64,000 bases of DNA from Hygrophila difformis (Eukaryota; Streptophyta; Magnoliopsida; Lamiales; Acanthaceae). Of this stretch, positions 55,795-64,000 are shown piece by piece; the first letter of the stretch is position 1; the number at the start of each line of letters is the position of its first letter. The notes beneath the pieces are model-generated. The model was given only the letters and a program-made list of their open reading frames with translations, did no database searches and was not told where the DNA came from. Location: the NCBI GenBank assembly GCA_030278955.1, contig JAOANR010000002.1, positions 22,740,057-22,804,056 on the forward strand, read 5' to 3'. The translations under genes were made by a program, and so were the position numbers.

Positions 55795-56211
55795 ATGGCC
55801 GAACCCAACATGAACATGGTCAACTTGATGGTGAAACTGACTAACGCATATTTAGAGTCCCAACAACATGTCAACTATTTCAAGACTCGAGTAGGACAAC
55901 TAGAGGGCCAAGTGGCCCATCTGGGGCATCTTAGGGAGACCGATCATCATAACATAACCCAGCTGCAAAATCAAGTCACGCAGCTCCAAGCCCAAGTGGC
56001 CCAACTCCAAGACAAGGGTGATGACTTGGAGGAACAAATAGGGAACGTAGCCTGGGAGCTGACTACCTTAGCCAACGAGATTGACGGAGGAGTCCTTCAG
56101 AACCCGGGACCTCACCCTAATGCTGCAGCACCGATTGACGTACCAGCGACGAGGACGATCCCATCGAGGATGTACCTGCCTAGTCACCCTATACTTAGGA
56201 GTCCATACTGA
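55795..56211 (+). CDS. Extra leader ORF with coiled coil (ORF0)
   Basis: 138 residues from ATG 55795 (MAEPNMNMVNLMVKLTNAYL) to the stop at 56211. Residues about 28-102 form heptad-like text with repeated QLQ.QV (QLQNQVTQLQAQVAQLQ, then DDLEEQIGNVAWEL), so a coiled coil is very likely. The tail is Pro-rich. It lies in sense orientation between the primer site and gag. Elements 1 and 2 have leaders of only about 600-660 bases here and lack it, so it was gained by this element or its subfamily. It is not gag-like and no family is recognised; it may be a captured host fragment. Whether it is translated is unknown. Confidence 0.55.
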   Translation: MAEPNMNMVNLMVKLTNAYLESQQHVNYFKTRVGQLEGQVAHLGHLRETDHHNITQLQNQVTQLQAQVAQLQDKGDDLEEQIGNVAWELTTLANEIDGGVLQNPGPHPNAAAPIDVPATRTIPSRMYLPSHPILRSPY

Positions 56212-56829
56212 TGCACTACTATCTATATTCTTTTTTTTCAAACTAGTACCAGCACTACTATTTCATTCCTGTTACGAATGCTTGTAATCAGCTGAAAAAT
56301 TTTCTCTTGAGTAATAAATCTACAAGCATTTATTTTATACAATTATATTTAAAGTATTCCTTACATTTTAATTAAATTATTTCTCTTCGAATACCCTACT
56401 AAAACCCGATCAAACAAACAAACAAGTTAATAATAATCTATAGATAACAACTAAAAAAAAAATAAAAAAAATATACAAGTAGCAAGTATATATAAATATA
56501 CATTGTATGGAGATAATTATCGAACAAGAGTATCTCCAACCCTAAACCCTAAACCCTAAACCCTGAACCCTAGGGTCTAAAAAAAAAAAAAAACCCGAAC
56601 AGGTTACTGTTCACGAAAAAAAAAACAAACAAAACAAAACAAAAACAAAGCAGTAAGTAGAACCAACCCCGAATAACAACAAACAATACGCTAAACCCCA
56701 ACAACCTATACTAACAGGTTCCAGCAGACTGATACCTGTTAATATCGTCATTTAGATAGTCAAATTATTTCCTAAGCATTACATAATACTTCAACAAAAG
56801 AATCTAAACTCTCTTGTTCTTTCAACAAC
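56212..56829 (+). other. Leader of element 3 with telomere-type repeats
   Basis: Non-coding. 56538-56573 reads AACCCTAAACCCTAAACCCT and on, about four CCCTAAA-type units with the last ones altered. A-rich runs (56449-56470, 56579-56593, 56619-56645) follow. Confidence 0.8.
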
Positions 56830-58395
56830 ATGGCACCGAGAGGAAGATCACGCGCTCAGCCCACTACTCCAAACACCAACGAAACCCCTATGCAACCAGA
56901 AATGCCCATACCCGGCGAAGGGGTACACGCTCAAGAGGAGCCGGCAAACCCCATGCCAAACAACATGGACGCACGCCTACGGACTCTAGAAGAGGTTCTC
57001 ATCGCGATAGGGAACGCGCATGTGAACCAAGGCCAGGCCGCTGCGGTACCTCCACCCGAGGCCCGCATTAACTACCTAGCTATGGTGAACTCGTATCGTC
57101 CGCCGAACTACGCCGGAGAAGAGGACCCGGCCAAACTTGAAGAATGGATCCGAACATTCGACAAGCTACTAAACGCGGTGAAGTGCCCAATTGGCGAGAA
57201 GGTGCCTGTGGCATCGTACTATCTCGGATGGGAGGCGGATGACTGGTGGCGTGCCATGCAAGATAAGCTAGCCGAGGACGAGGAACCCTATTCTTGGGAA
57301 GAATTCATGAGTCTGATCAGGGATCGCTTTTATCCCATGAGCACAAAGTCCGCCATGTACGAGGAGTTCTTATCTCTAAAGCAAGGAGGGCAAACAGTCC
57401 AAGAATATTACACCCGTTTTAAGGAGTTGGTGCGTTTCGCACCGAGACTCGTGCCGACAGACGTGGAGAAGGCACAGAAATTTGAGATGGGGCTAAACTT
57501 GGCTATACGAGAGGTGATCACTGGCGTCCCATACCCAGACCTGCAATCGGTGTATGATCGTGTGGTAGCTGTTGCAAGGGTGCAACAACTAAAAAGGAAA
57601 GTGAGTGGAGAACCCAGCCGAGGATCTCAGGGTCAGGATAAGAGGGGTAGAGACAACCGTTCCGGAAACAATGCTGTAGGGAACAACTTTCGGGGAGATC
57701 TGAACAGACCCCCTCAAAACAACAACAGAGGATATGACGATAGAACCCTTTTCCGGGGTAACCCGGTACCACCTTGCCCGAGATGCGGCAGGCCTCATTT
57801 GGCCAGAGGGTGCCCCCAACAGGGCACCTGCTACAGGTGTGGTCGCAACGGCCACATGGCGAATGAGTGCCGCACTCGACTGGAAAACATCACCAAGAGA
57901 GAGGACTTAGGCACGGGGCCAACTCAGCCTCGCAACCAGGATGGACGGAATGGAAACAACCAGGGGTATAGACCCCCTCAGAACCAGAATCTCAATCAGA
58001 ATCAACGTCCCCCACAGAATCCAAATCAGCAACAGAATCAGAACCCGAACCGGGATCAGCAAGGCAACCCGGGACGTCCAATGGGGCGATTGAATGTCAT
58101 CAATGAGGCAGATGTGCCTATGCAAGGGGACGTAATGGGAGGTACGTTCCATGTCTTAAGTACACCCCTTAGAGTTCTATTTGACTCAGGAGCTAGTTGT
58201 TCGATAATATCATCTAGAGTCTTACCTGAACTAGATCTACCTAAGTGCGAATTGATTAACTTAGGGATTCAACTTCCATCGGGAGAGGTAGTATCATGCT
58301 CTAAGCGATATAACGGAATTCCGATAGTTATAAAGAACGTAGAGTTTTTCGCGAACTTAGTAGAATCGAACTACAGGATTTTGACGTCATACTAG
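56830..58395 (+). pseudogene. gag-pro: Gag and protease part, ends at a frameshift
   Basis: 521 codons from ATG 56830 (MAPRGRSRAQPTTPN). Capsid marks are YLGWEADDWWRAMQ, RFYPMSTKSAMYEEFLSLKQ and TVQEYYTRFKELVRF. Two Cys/His motifs follow (CPRCGRPHLARGC, CYRCGRNGHMANEC), then an Asn/Gln/Pro-rich linker. The aspartic protease starts near residue 430 with catalytic LFDSGASCSIIS near residue 452. The frame is lost around 58340-58365, just before the conserved end of the protease; the next frame carries on with [16 protein letters not shown] single-base indel is likely; programmed frameshifting is a less likely alternative since the gag-only relative gives no comparison here. Confidence 0.88.
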
Positions 58396-60053
58396 GAATG
58401 GATTGGCTAACCCAATATAAAGCCGTGATCGATTGCCAAAAACAAAAGATCACGTTGTCAAAGAGTCGGGGAAGGAGAGTCATCTTTTACTCCCAACCCC
58501 CTAAGAAGTCTACCAAGATAGTTAACGCCATGAAGCTATGTAGCTTAATGCGTAAAGGGTACGCGTTATATGCATGCTACATTCATAACCTTGAGGCCGA
58601 AGAGGTCAAGGTGGATAATATTCCGGTGGTGAGAGAATACCCGGATGTATTCCCGGAAGACGTTCCCGGCATGCCGCCTGAGAGAGAACTGGAATTCACT
58701 ATAGATCTTATTCCGGGAACGGAGCCTGTCTCGAAGGCTCCTTACCGTATGGCGCCGCTGGAAATGAAGGAACTAAAAGAACAACTCGAGGAGTTGCTAG
58801 AAAAGGGCTACATAAGGCCGAGCACGTCCCCATGGGGAGCCCCGGTCTTATTCGTGAAGAAGAAAGATGGAGGTCTGCGACTATGCATCGATTATAGAGG
58901 ACTTAACCAAGTCACGGTCAAGAACAAGTACCCGTTGCCAAGAATCGAGGATTTGTTCGACCAACTGAAGGGAGCCTCAGTATTTTCAAAGATCGACCTA
59001 CGATCTGGATATCACCAGTTAAGGATCGCCGAAAAGGATATCCCAAAGACGGCATTCAGAACTCGCTACGGGCATTACGAATTCACGGTGCTATCATTCG
59101 GACTGACGAACGCCCCAGCTATGTTCATGAATCTCATGAATAACGTGTTTCGAGAACTATTAGATCAATGCGTGGTGGTGTTCATAGATGACATCCTGAT
59201 CTACTCGAAAAGCGAAGAAGAGCATTCCGAACACTTACACAAAGTGTTAGGGATCTTACGAGCCAATCAGCTGTATGGCAAGCTGTCCAAATGCGACTTC
59301 TGGCTAAAAGAAGTGGCATTTCTGGGACATATCGTATCCGCCAACGGAGTGGCAGTAGACCCAGCAAAGATTTCGGCAGTGACCGAATGGGTGCCACCGA
59401 AGAATCCAACCGAGATAAGAAGTTTTCTCGGATTGGCAGGGTACTACCGGAGGTTTGTAAAGGATTTCTCAAGGATCGCTCGCCCATTGACGCAGCTGTT
59501 AAAGAAAGGGGTGAAATACGACTGGACCATCGAGTGTGATTCCGCGTTCCAAGAATTGAAGAAACGGCTTACTACAGCGCCGGTGTTGGCATTACCATCG
59601 GAGGATGGGGACTTCGAGGTGTACAGCGACGCCTCGAAGGAAGGATTGGGATGCGTGCTAATGCAAGATCAAAGGGTTATAGCATATGCATCACGTCAAC
59701 TAAAGCCACACGAAGAGAACTACCCGACGCACGACTTGGAGCTAGCCGCAGTCGTGTTCGCTCTAAAGATATGGAGGCATTACCTCTATGGGCGAAAGTG
59801 TCGGATGTTCACCGACCATAAGAGCCTCAAGTATATATTCACGCAAAAAGAGCTGAATTTGAGGCAAAGAAGATGGTTGGAACTGATTAAGGATTACGAC
59901 CTGGAAATCGCGTACCACGAAGGAAAGGCCAACGTCGTGGCCGATGCCTTGAGTCGAAAGACTCAACACGTGGTGAACTCACTGGTGGTACCGGCCGAGT
60001 TGTACAGAGACTTGGCAAAATTGAGTCTGAGTTGGTACACTCTGGCGAAGTAA
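58355..60053 (+). pseudogene. pol: Pol: protease end, reverse transcriptase and RNase H
   Basis: The open frame (first ATG 58398, [14 protein letters not shown]) continues the protease in a shifted frame. Reverse transcriptase shows [48 protein letters not shown] and catalytic FIDD in [12 protein letters not shown]. RNase H shows [38 protein letters not shown] and [11 protein letters not shown], with ADALSRK at the end. A second frameshift near 60020-60032 closes this frame early with a TAA at 60051-60053, while the integrase frame opens in overlap. Confidence 0.9.
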
Positions 60054-61546
60054 GTGAGGTCGTCAACACGATGGTAGTAGGATCTACCATACTTGATGAG
60101 ATACGACTAGCACAACAGGGTGATGAAAAGTTGGAGGAAATTAGGAAGAGCATTGCTGAAGGAAAGGCAATGGATTTTAAAATCCATGAGGACGGAAGCA
60201 TCCGCTTCAAAGGAAGGTGGTGCATACCACGAAAATGCGAGGACCTGAAGCTAAGAGTAATGGAGGAAGGCCATAATACCCCATATTCGGTCCACCCCGG
60301 AGGCGAGAAGCTATACAAGGACATAAAGAAGAACTATTGGTGGCCGAACATGAAGAGAGAAATAGCCGAGTTTGTGGCGAGATGCCTTACCTGCCAGAAG
60401 GTCAAGGCTGTACGGCAGAAACCCTTAGGATTAATGCAGCCATTGGAAATCCCAAGTTGGAAATGGGATAGCATTTCAATGGACTTCGTTTCGGGGTTAC
60501 CACGTTCACCGAAGGGGATGAATAAAATCTGGGTGATCGTGGATAGGTTGACAAAAGCTGTCATATTTATCCCCATGAAGGATACCTGGTCCATGGACCA
60601 ATTGGCAAGGGCATATGTCGATAACGTGGTACGACGACATGGAGTACCACACGACATCATCTCGGACAGAGACAGTAGATTCGTCTCACATTTTTGGACA
60701 AAACTACAAGAAGCCCTCGGTACGAAGATAAAGATGAGTACCGCGTTCCATCCCATGACGGATGGACAAACGGAAAGGACGATCCAAACTTTGGAAGACA
60801 TGCTGAGGGCATGCGTATTAGAGTTTAAAGGAAGTTGGGAAAATCACTTACCCTTGATCGAATTTTCCTACAACAACAGCTACCATGCTAGCATTGGCAT
60901 GGCACCTTTCGAGGCACTGTATGGACGCAAATGCCGAAGCCCATTGAGCTGGGAAGAGGGCGAGAGGACTATGGTAATTGGACCGCAACTTGTGGAGGAC
61001 ATGGCTCAACAAGTCAAAATAATCCAAGGAAAGATGAGAGCCGCGCAAGACCGGCAAAAGAGCTATGCCGACGTGAGACGGCAAGACTTGGAATTCCAAA
61101 TAGGCGATAAGGTCATGTTAAAGGTATCACCGATGAAGGGTGTGATGCGCTTTGGCAAGCGGGGAAAATTAAGCCCACGCTACATAGGACCCTAAGAGAT
61201 CCTAGAAAGAGTGGGAAATCTTGCGTACCGACTAGCATTACCGCCACAATTCGCTCGTGTCCACGACGTGTTCCACGTCTCGCAACTGAAGAAATACGTC
61301 CATGATCCGACCCACGTACTCCAACCGGAGGAAATTGAGCTAGACGATGACTTAAGCTACGAAGAAATTCCGGTGCGAATACTCGACAAGAAGGAAAGGG
61401 TAACAAGGAATAAGACCGTGAGGATGGTTAAGGTCCTTTGGTCTAACCACGAAGCCGAGACGACAACGTGGGAGCTGGAAGCAGACATGAGGGAGCGTTA
61501 CCCAACCCAATTCCAAGACAGTGCAACAACAGTTATGGGGACATAA
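60032..61546 (+). pseudogene. pol: Pol: integrase with chromodomain-like tail, one internal stop
   Basis: The frame runs in order through the HHCC zinc finger (HNTPYSVHPGGEKLY, CLTCQ), the core with three acidic residues (D in SMDFVSGLP, D in IISDRDSRF, E in TDGQTERTIQTLEDM), and the basic C-terminal region. At 61193-61195 a TAA falls within the GPY/F motif (RYIGP then stop). The same frame continues with EILERVGNLAYRL, VHDVFHVSQLKKYV, and a chromodomain-like tail (VRILDKKERVTRNKT, TTWELEADMRERYP) to the natural stop at 61544-61546. In chromoviruses such a tail steers integration to marked chromatin. Confidence 0.88.
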
Positions 61547-61569
61547 CTGTAATCTTAAGAGGGGGAGGA
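61529..61569 (+). promoter_or_regulatory. Stem-loop and first polypurine tract of element 3
   Basis: ACAGTTATG-GGGA-CATAACTGT (61529-61550) overlaps the pol stop codon. It is followed by AATCTT and AAGAGGGGGAGGA (61557-61569), then the LTR start TGTGACAACCC. Confidence 0.82.
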
Positions 61570-64000
61570 TGTGACAACCCGAGTATTTCTGAATATTTTG
61601 TACGAATACTTTGTACCCCAAATAAACAAATTCAAATTGTTTTGAACTACGTAATGACTTGATCCCTTCACGGGGTACGTAGGCAACTCGGAATTCCGGG
61701 TTCAATCAAATAATAACAAACAACGACACACAATAATACAATCGCTTAATCAAACAATTCCCGAACTCGCGAGAGGATGAAGTACAACTTCGAGGACGAA
61801 GTTGGTTCTTAAGGGGGGTAGACTGTAATACCCGTAAATTTTAGAATATAAAAATAGGAATTAATCCAATAGGAGAGAAGGTTTCGTTTCCGAAAACCCG
61901 TAAACGCGGAAATGCACGGAAGTCAAAGGACGACAAATTAGAACCCGACGGACCAAAACCGACGGTCTTAGGATTTCAAGCATGAAATCGAATTGATACG
62001 AAATAAATTTATGATGAGAAGCATAGTCCGAAAATGACCCGGGGAAATCGAGCGCGAAAAACGGGGAAGGATAGAAGTCCGAAAGAGAGGAAAAAAGACC
62101 CGACGGATCGGATCGCACGGACCCGCCCGGACCGCAGTCCAGGCGAGTCTCGCGCGCTGGCCGGGCGGGGTTTGGCTAAAAGGCGCGCCAACCCGGCGTG
62201 GCCCTACAGGTTTTGGCAACTTGCGCGTTTTCGGCGATTTCTTACCATAATTCGACCTCCCGACTTTGGAAAGCAAATTTTGGTCGAAGGGAAAGCCTTT
62301 AGGGCGACCTAGGGCTGCCTCCACCACCCTTTCATCAGTCACCAACCAGAAAATTCACTCTCAAACTCTCTCAAACTCTCCCCAAAGCCAAAACACTTTT
62401 CGGAGACTTCCCGACGACTTTCCGATCACTTCCCGGCGACGAAAACCGACGGAGGAGGCGTAGAATACAAGATCCCTAGTGTTCTAATCTGTGGTAAGTC
62501 GTTCATAGATTTCCATTTAAGTTTTTGAACCCGAAAACTCGATCTAACGTTGGATTTCTTCGTCCGACTCGAAATCGTGGCCAAAGTCGGAAGCTTGACG
62601 TTGAGGAGATCCGTTCGTAGGATTTTGGACGAGCCAGCGACCTTAGGACGACCCAAAACTCTCTATCACTGTAAGTTGAGCCTTCCATATCAATACGGGT
62701 GATTTCGGGGCGTCCGGTATAGGCGTAATGTAACGAAACGTAAAAATCGAACTTAAAAACCCCATCTTGCGCAGTTTCGGTAATCGGCCTAAAACTCATA
62801 TTTCGAGGATTCAATCCGTGAAACTCAAAACTAGACTTTTAATCCTAACACATAAATCTAGGTTGTGTAAAAATTTCAGCCATTTTCGTTAACTTTTGCT
62901 ATTTTAAATTGCATCGAAAAGAAACTGTTTTGACAAAACGTGTGGAAATCTGCCTATGAACATGTTCGAACTTAGTGAATTTATTTCTATATTTTCTATT
63001 CCGATTTGATCTTTACAATCTAACTGAAAGTTGTAGATAATCATGTCTAGTATGTGCATATTAAATTTCAGAATTTTTTAAGTCCATTTGATATGTTAAA
63101 ACGTCAAAATTTTGAACTGTGTCATACCTGAGTTCGGACAGATTTCTGATTGCATAGTAAAATCGATTTTTGACATGTTTCCTCAACTTATTTCGAAAAA
63201 GTTAAAACACGAAAGTTGTTCGTTAGGGTGTTTTGCATAAAGTGTGAAGATTTCAGAATTTTTGGACTTGAAACGGATTTTTAAATTAGAAAGGCGCAAA
63301 CTGTGACGCCAAGATACTTTTAAATCGAAGAGTTTTGAAATTTCGAAACGAACGGTCAAAGATTTGAAACACGATACATCTACACTTTTGAAAAACCCCG
63401 ATACATTAAATCTAAACGATACATGAGATACTTGGTGGAGGGTGAGTGCTCTGCAGGGTGCCCCTCTAGCCTTTTCTCTTCGGGCCTATAATGGACGAGA
63501 GAATTTGATGAAATATTACGCCAATCGGCGGGAGATACATGGCCTACTCTCTCGGGTTGTCCGTATGGATTTCTCGAGGCTCCGGAGTGTTACTGGGTAT
63601 GGCAGATACGGCTGCGGCCGCCGGATCACCGGCTATACAAGATACTTACGACACGGCTGCGGCCGCCGGATCACCGGCTATACAAAACACTGAGAAATGG
63701 TTACGTAACGGGGAAATAAAAGAATTAATATTTTTAAGTATTTATTTATGTTTGCATGTCTTTAAATTATGCATTTAAATTATGTCTTTAAATTTCATGG
63801 CATGACTAAATTATTATTGTGGATTAGATGCATGTTTAAATACACAATTAAAATTATTATTTCCTTTAAATTTGTGAATGCATGTTAGGAGTGAAATTTT
63901 AAATTATCTAATTAAATCCCTTTATTGCTATGTTAGGATCGACTTACTCAGTATTTTATATACTGATAAAATTGTTGTTTTCTCTTTTCTTTCAGAGTAC
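61570..64000 (+). repeat. 3' LTR of element 3 (truncated by window edge)
   Basis: It matches 52584 onward with scattered differences and breaks off after 2431 bp; about 320 bp remain outside the window. Confidence 0.88.
61785..61823 (+). promoter_or_regulatory. Stem-loop and second polypurine tract inside the LTR
   Basis: CAACTTCGAGGACGAAGTTG (61785-61804), then GTTCTT and AAGGGGGGTAGAC (61811-61823), then TGTAATACCCG at 61824. The 5' LTR has the same block at 52799-52837. Confidence 0.82.

Larger units (their letters stand above)
52584..64000 (+). mobile_element. Tekay-like Ty3/gypsy retrotransposon with gag-pro-pol (element 3), runs off right edge
   Basis: Layout: 5' LTR 52584-55336, primer site 55340-55352, leader with an extra open frame (55795-56211) and telomere-like repeats, gag and protease (56830-58395), pol (to 61546), two purine-tract modules, and a 3' LTR from 61570 past the window edge. 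The integrase C-terminus carries a GPY/F-type module and a chromodomain-like tail, pointing to the Tekay/Del chromovirus clade. Pol has two frameshifts and one stop, so the element is not autonomous as it stands. The target duplication cannot be checked; TATTT (52579-52583) is expected after the 3' LTR. Confidence 0.88.

Noticed and set aside
56538..56573. Chromosome end
   Set aside because: Only about four units, inside a retrotransposon leader with element sequence on both sides.

Overview
This window is repeat-rich nuclear DNA of a flowering plant, probably a eudicot. It holds one host gene with nine coding exons, a NIPA9-like magnesium transporter at 6455-12467 on the + strand. Almost everything else is transposable elements, many nested in one another. 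Plant markers are a 5S-bearing Cassandra TRIM, Tekay-type and Athila-type Ty3/gypsy elements, a Helitron with a CTAG end and 3' hairpin, Stowaway MITEs, and short CCCTAAA runs.

Layout. 1-4515: 5' end of a minus-strand Tekay-like element (gag, primer site, 3.1-kb LTR). 4516-5242: Cassandra TRIM whose left tip is cut by that element. 5243-6454: gene-free flank, a Stowaway and a TATA box. 6455-12467: NIPA9-like gene; intron 1 carries a hAT-like element and two other introns carry Stowaways. 13562-15508: two copies of one 0.92-kb hAT-like element in opposite orientation, each with its own 8-bp target duplication. About 16086-38757: decayed Mutator-like element (MULE) split by an 18.2-kb minus-strand Athila-like element (20244-38455, TSD GTGCT). 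39415-43134: decayed autonomous-type Helitron. 43463-43655 and 43798-52583: LINE remnants. 44958-52196: a young gag-only LTR element (TSD GTCGC) inside the LINE. 52584 to the right edge: a Tekay-like element with gag-pro-pol broken by two frameshifts and one nonsense codon.

How the parts relate. Cassandra, the gag-only element and the Tekay-like elements share LTR ends (TGTAATACCC... GGTGTTACA) and an initiator-Met-type primer site. They also share a short perfect stem-loop followed by TCTTAAG and a purine tract just before the 3' LTR. This suggests the two non-autonomous groups use Tekay-type machinery in trans. The Tekay-like element carries this module twice, and related insertions appear to have used different copies, which gives different LTR starts.

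The Athila-like element also stands out. Its LTRs and 3' internal region carry regular four-part nested hairpins, its integrase core is missing by an in-frame deletion, and it carries an F-box gene fragment in sense orientation. All calls come from reading the sequence; family names rest on recognised motifs, not on searches.
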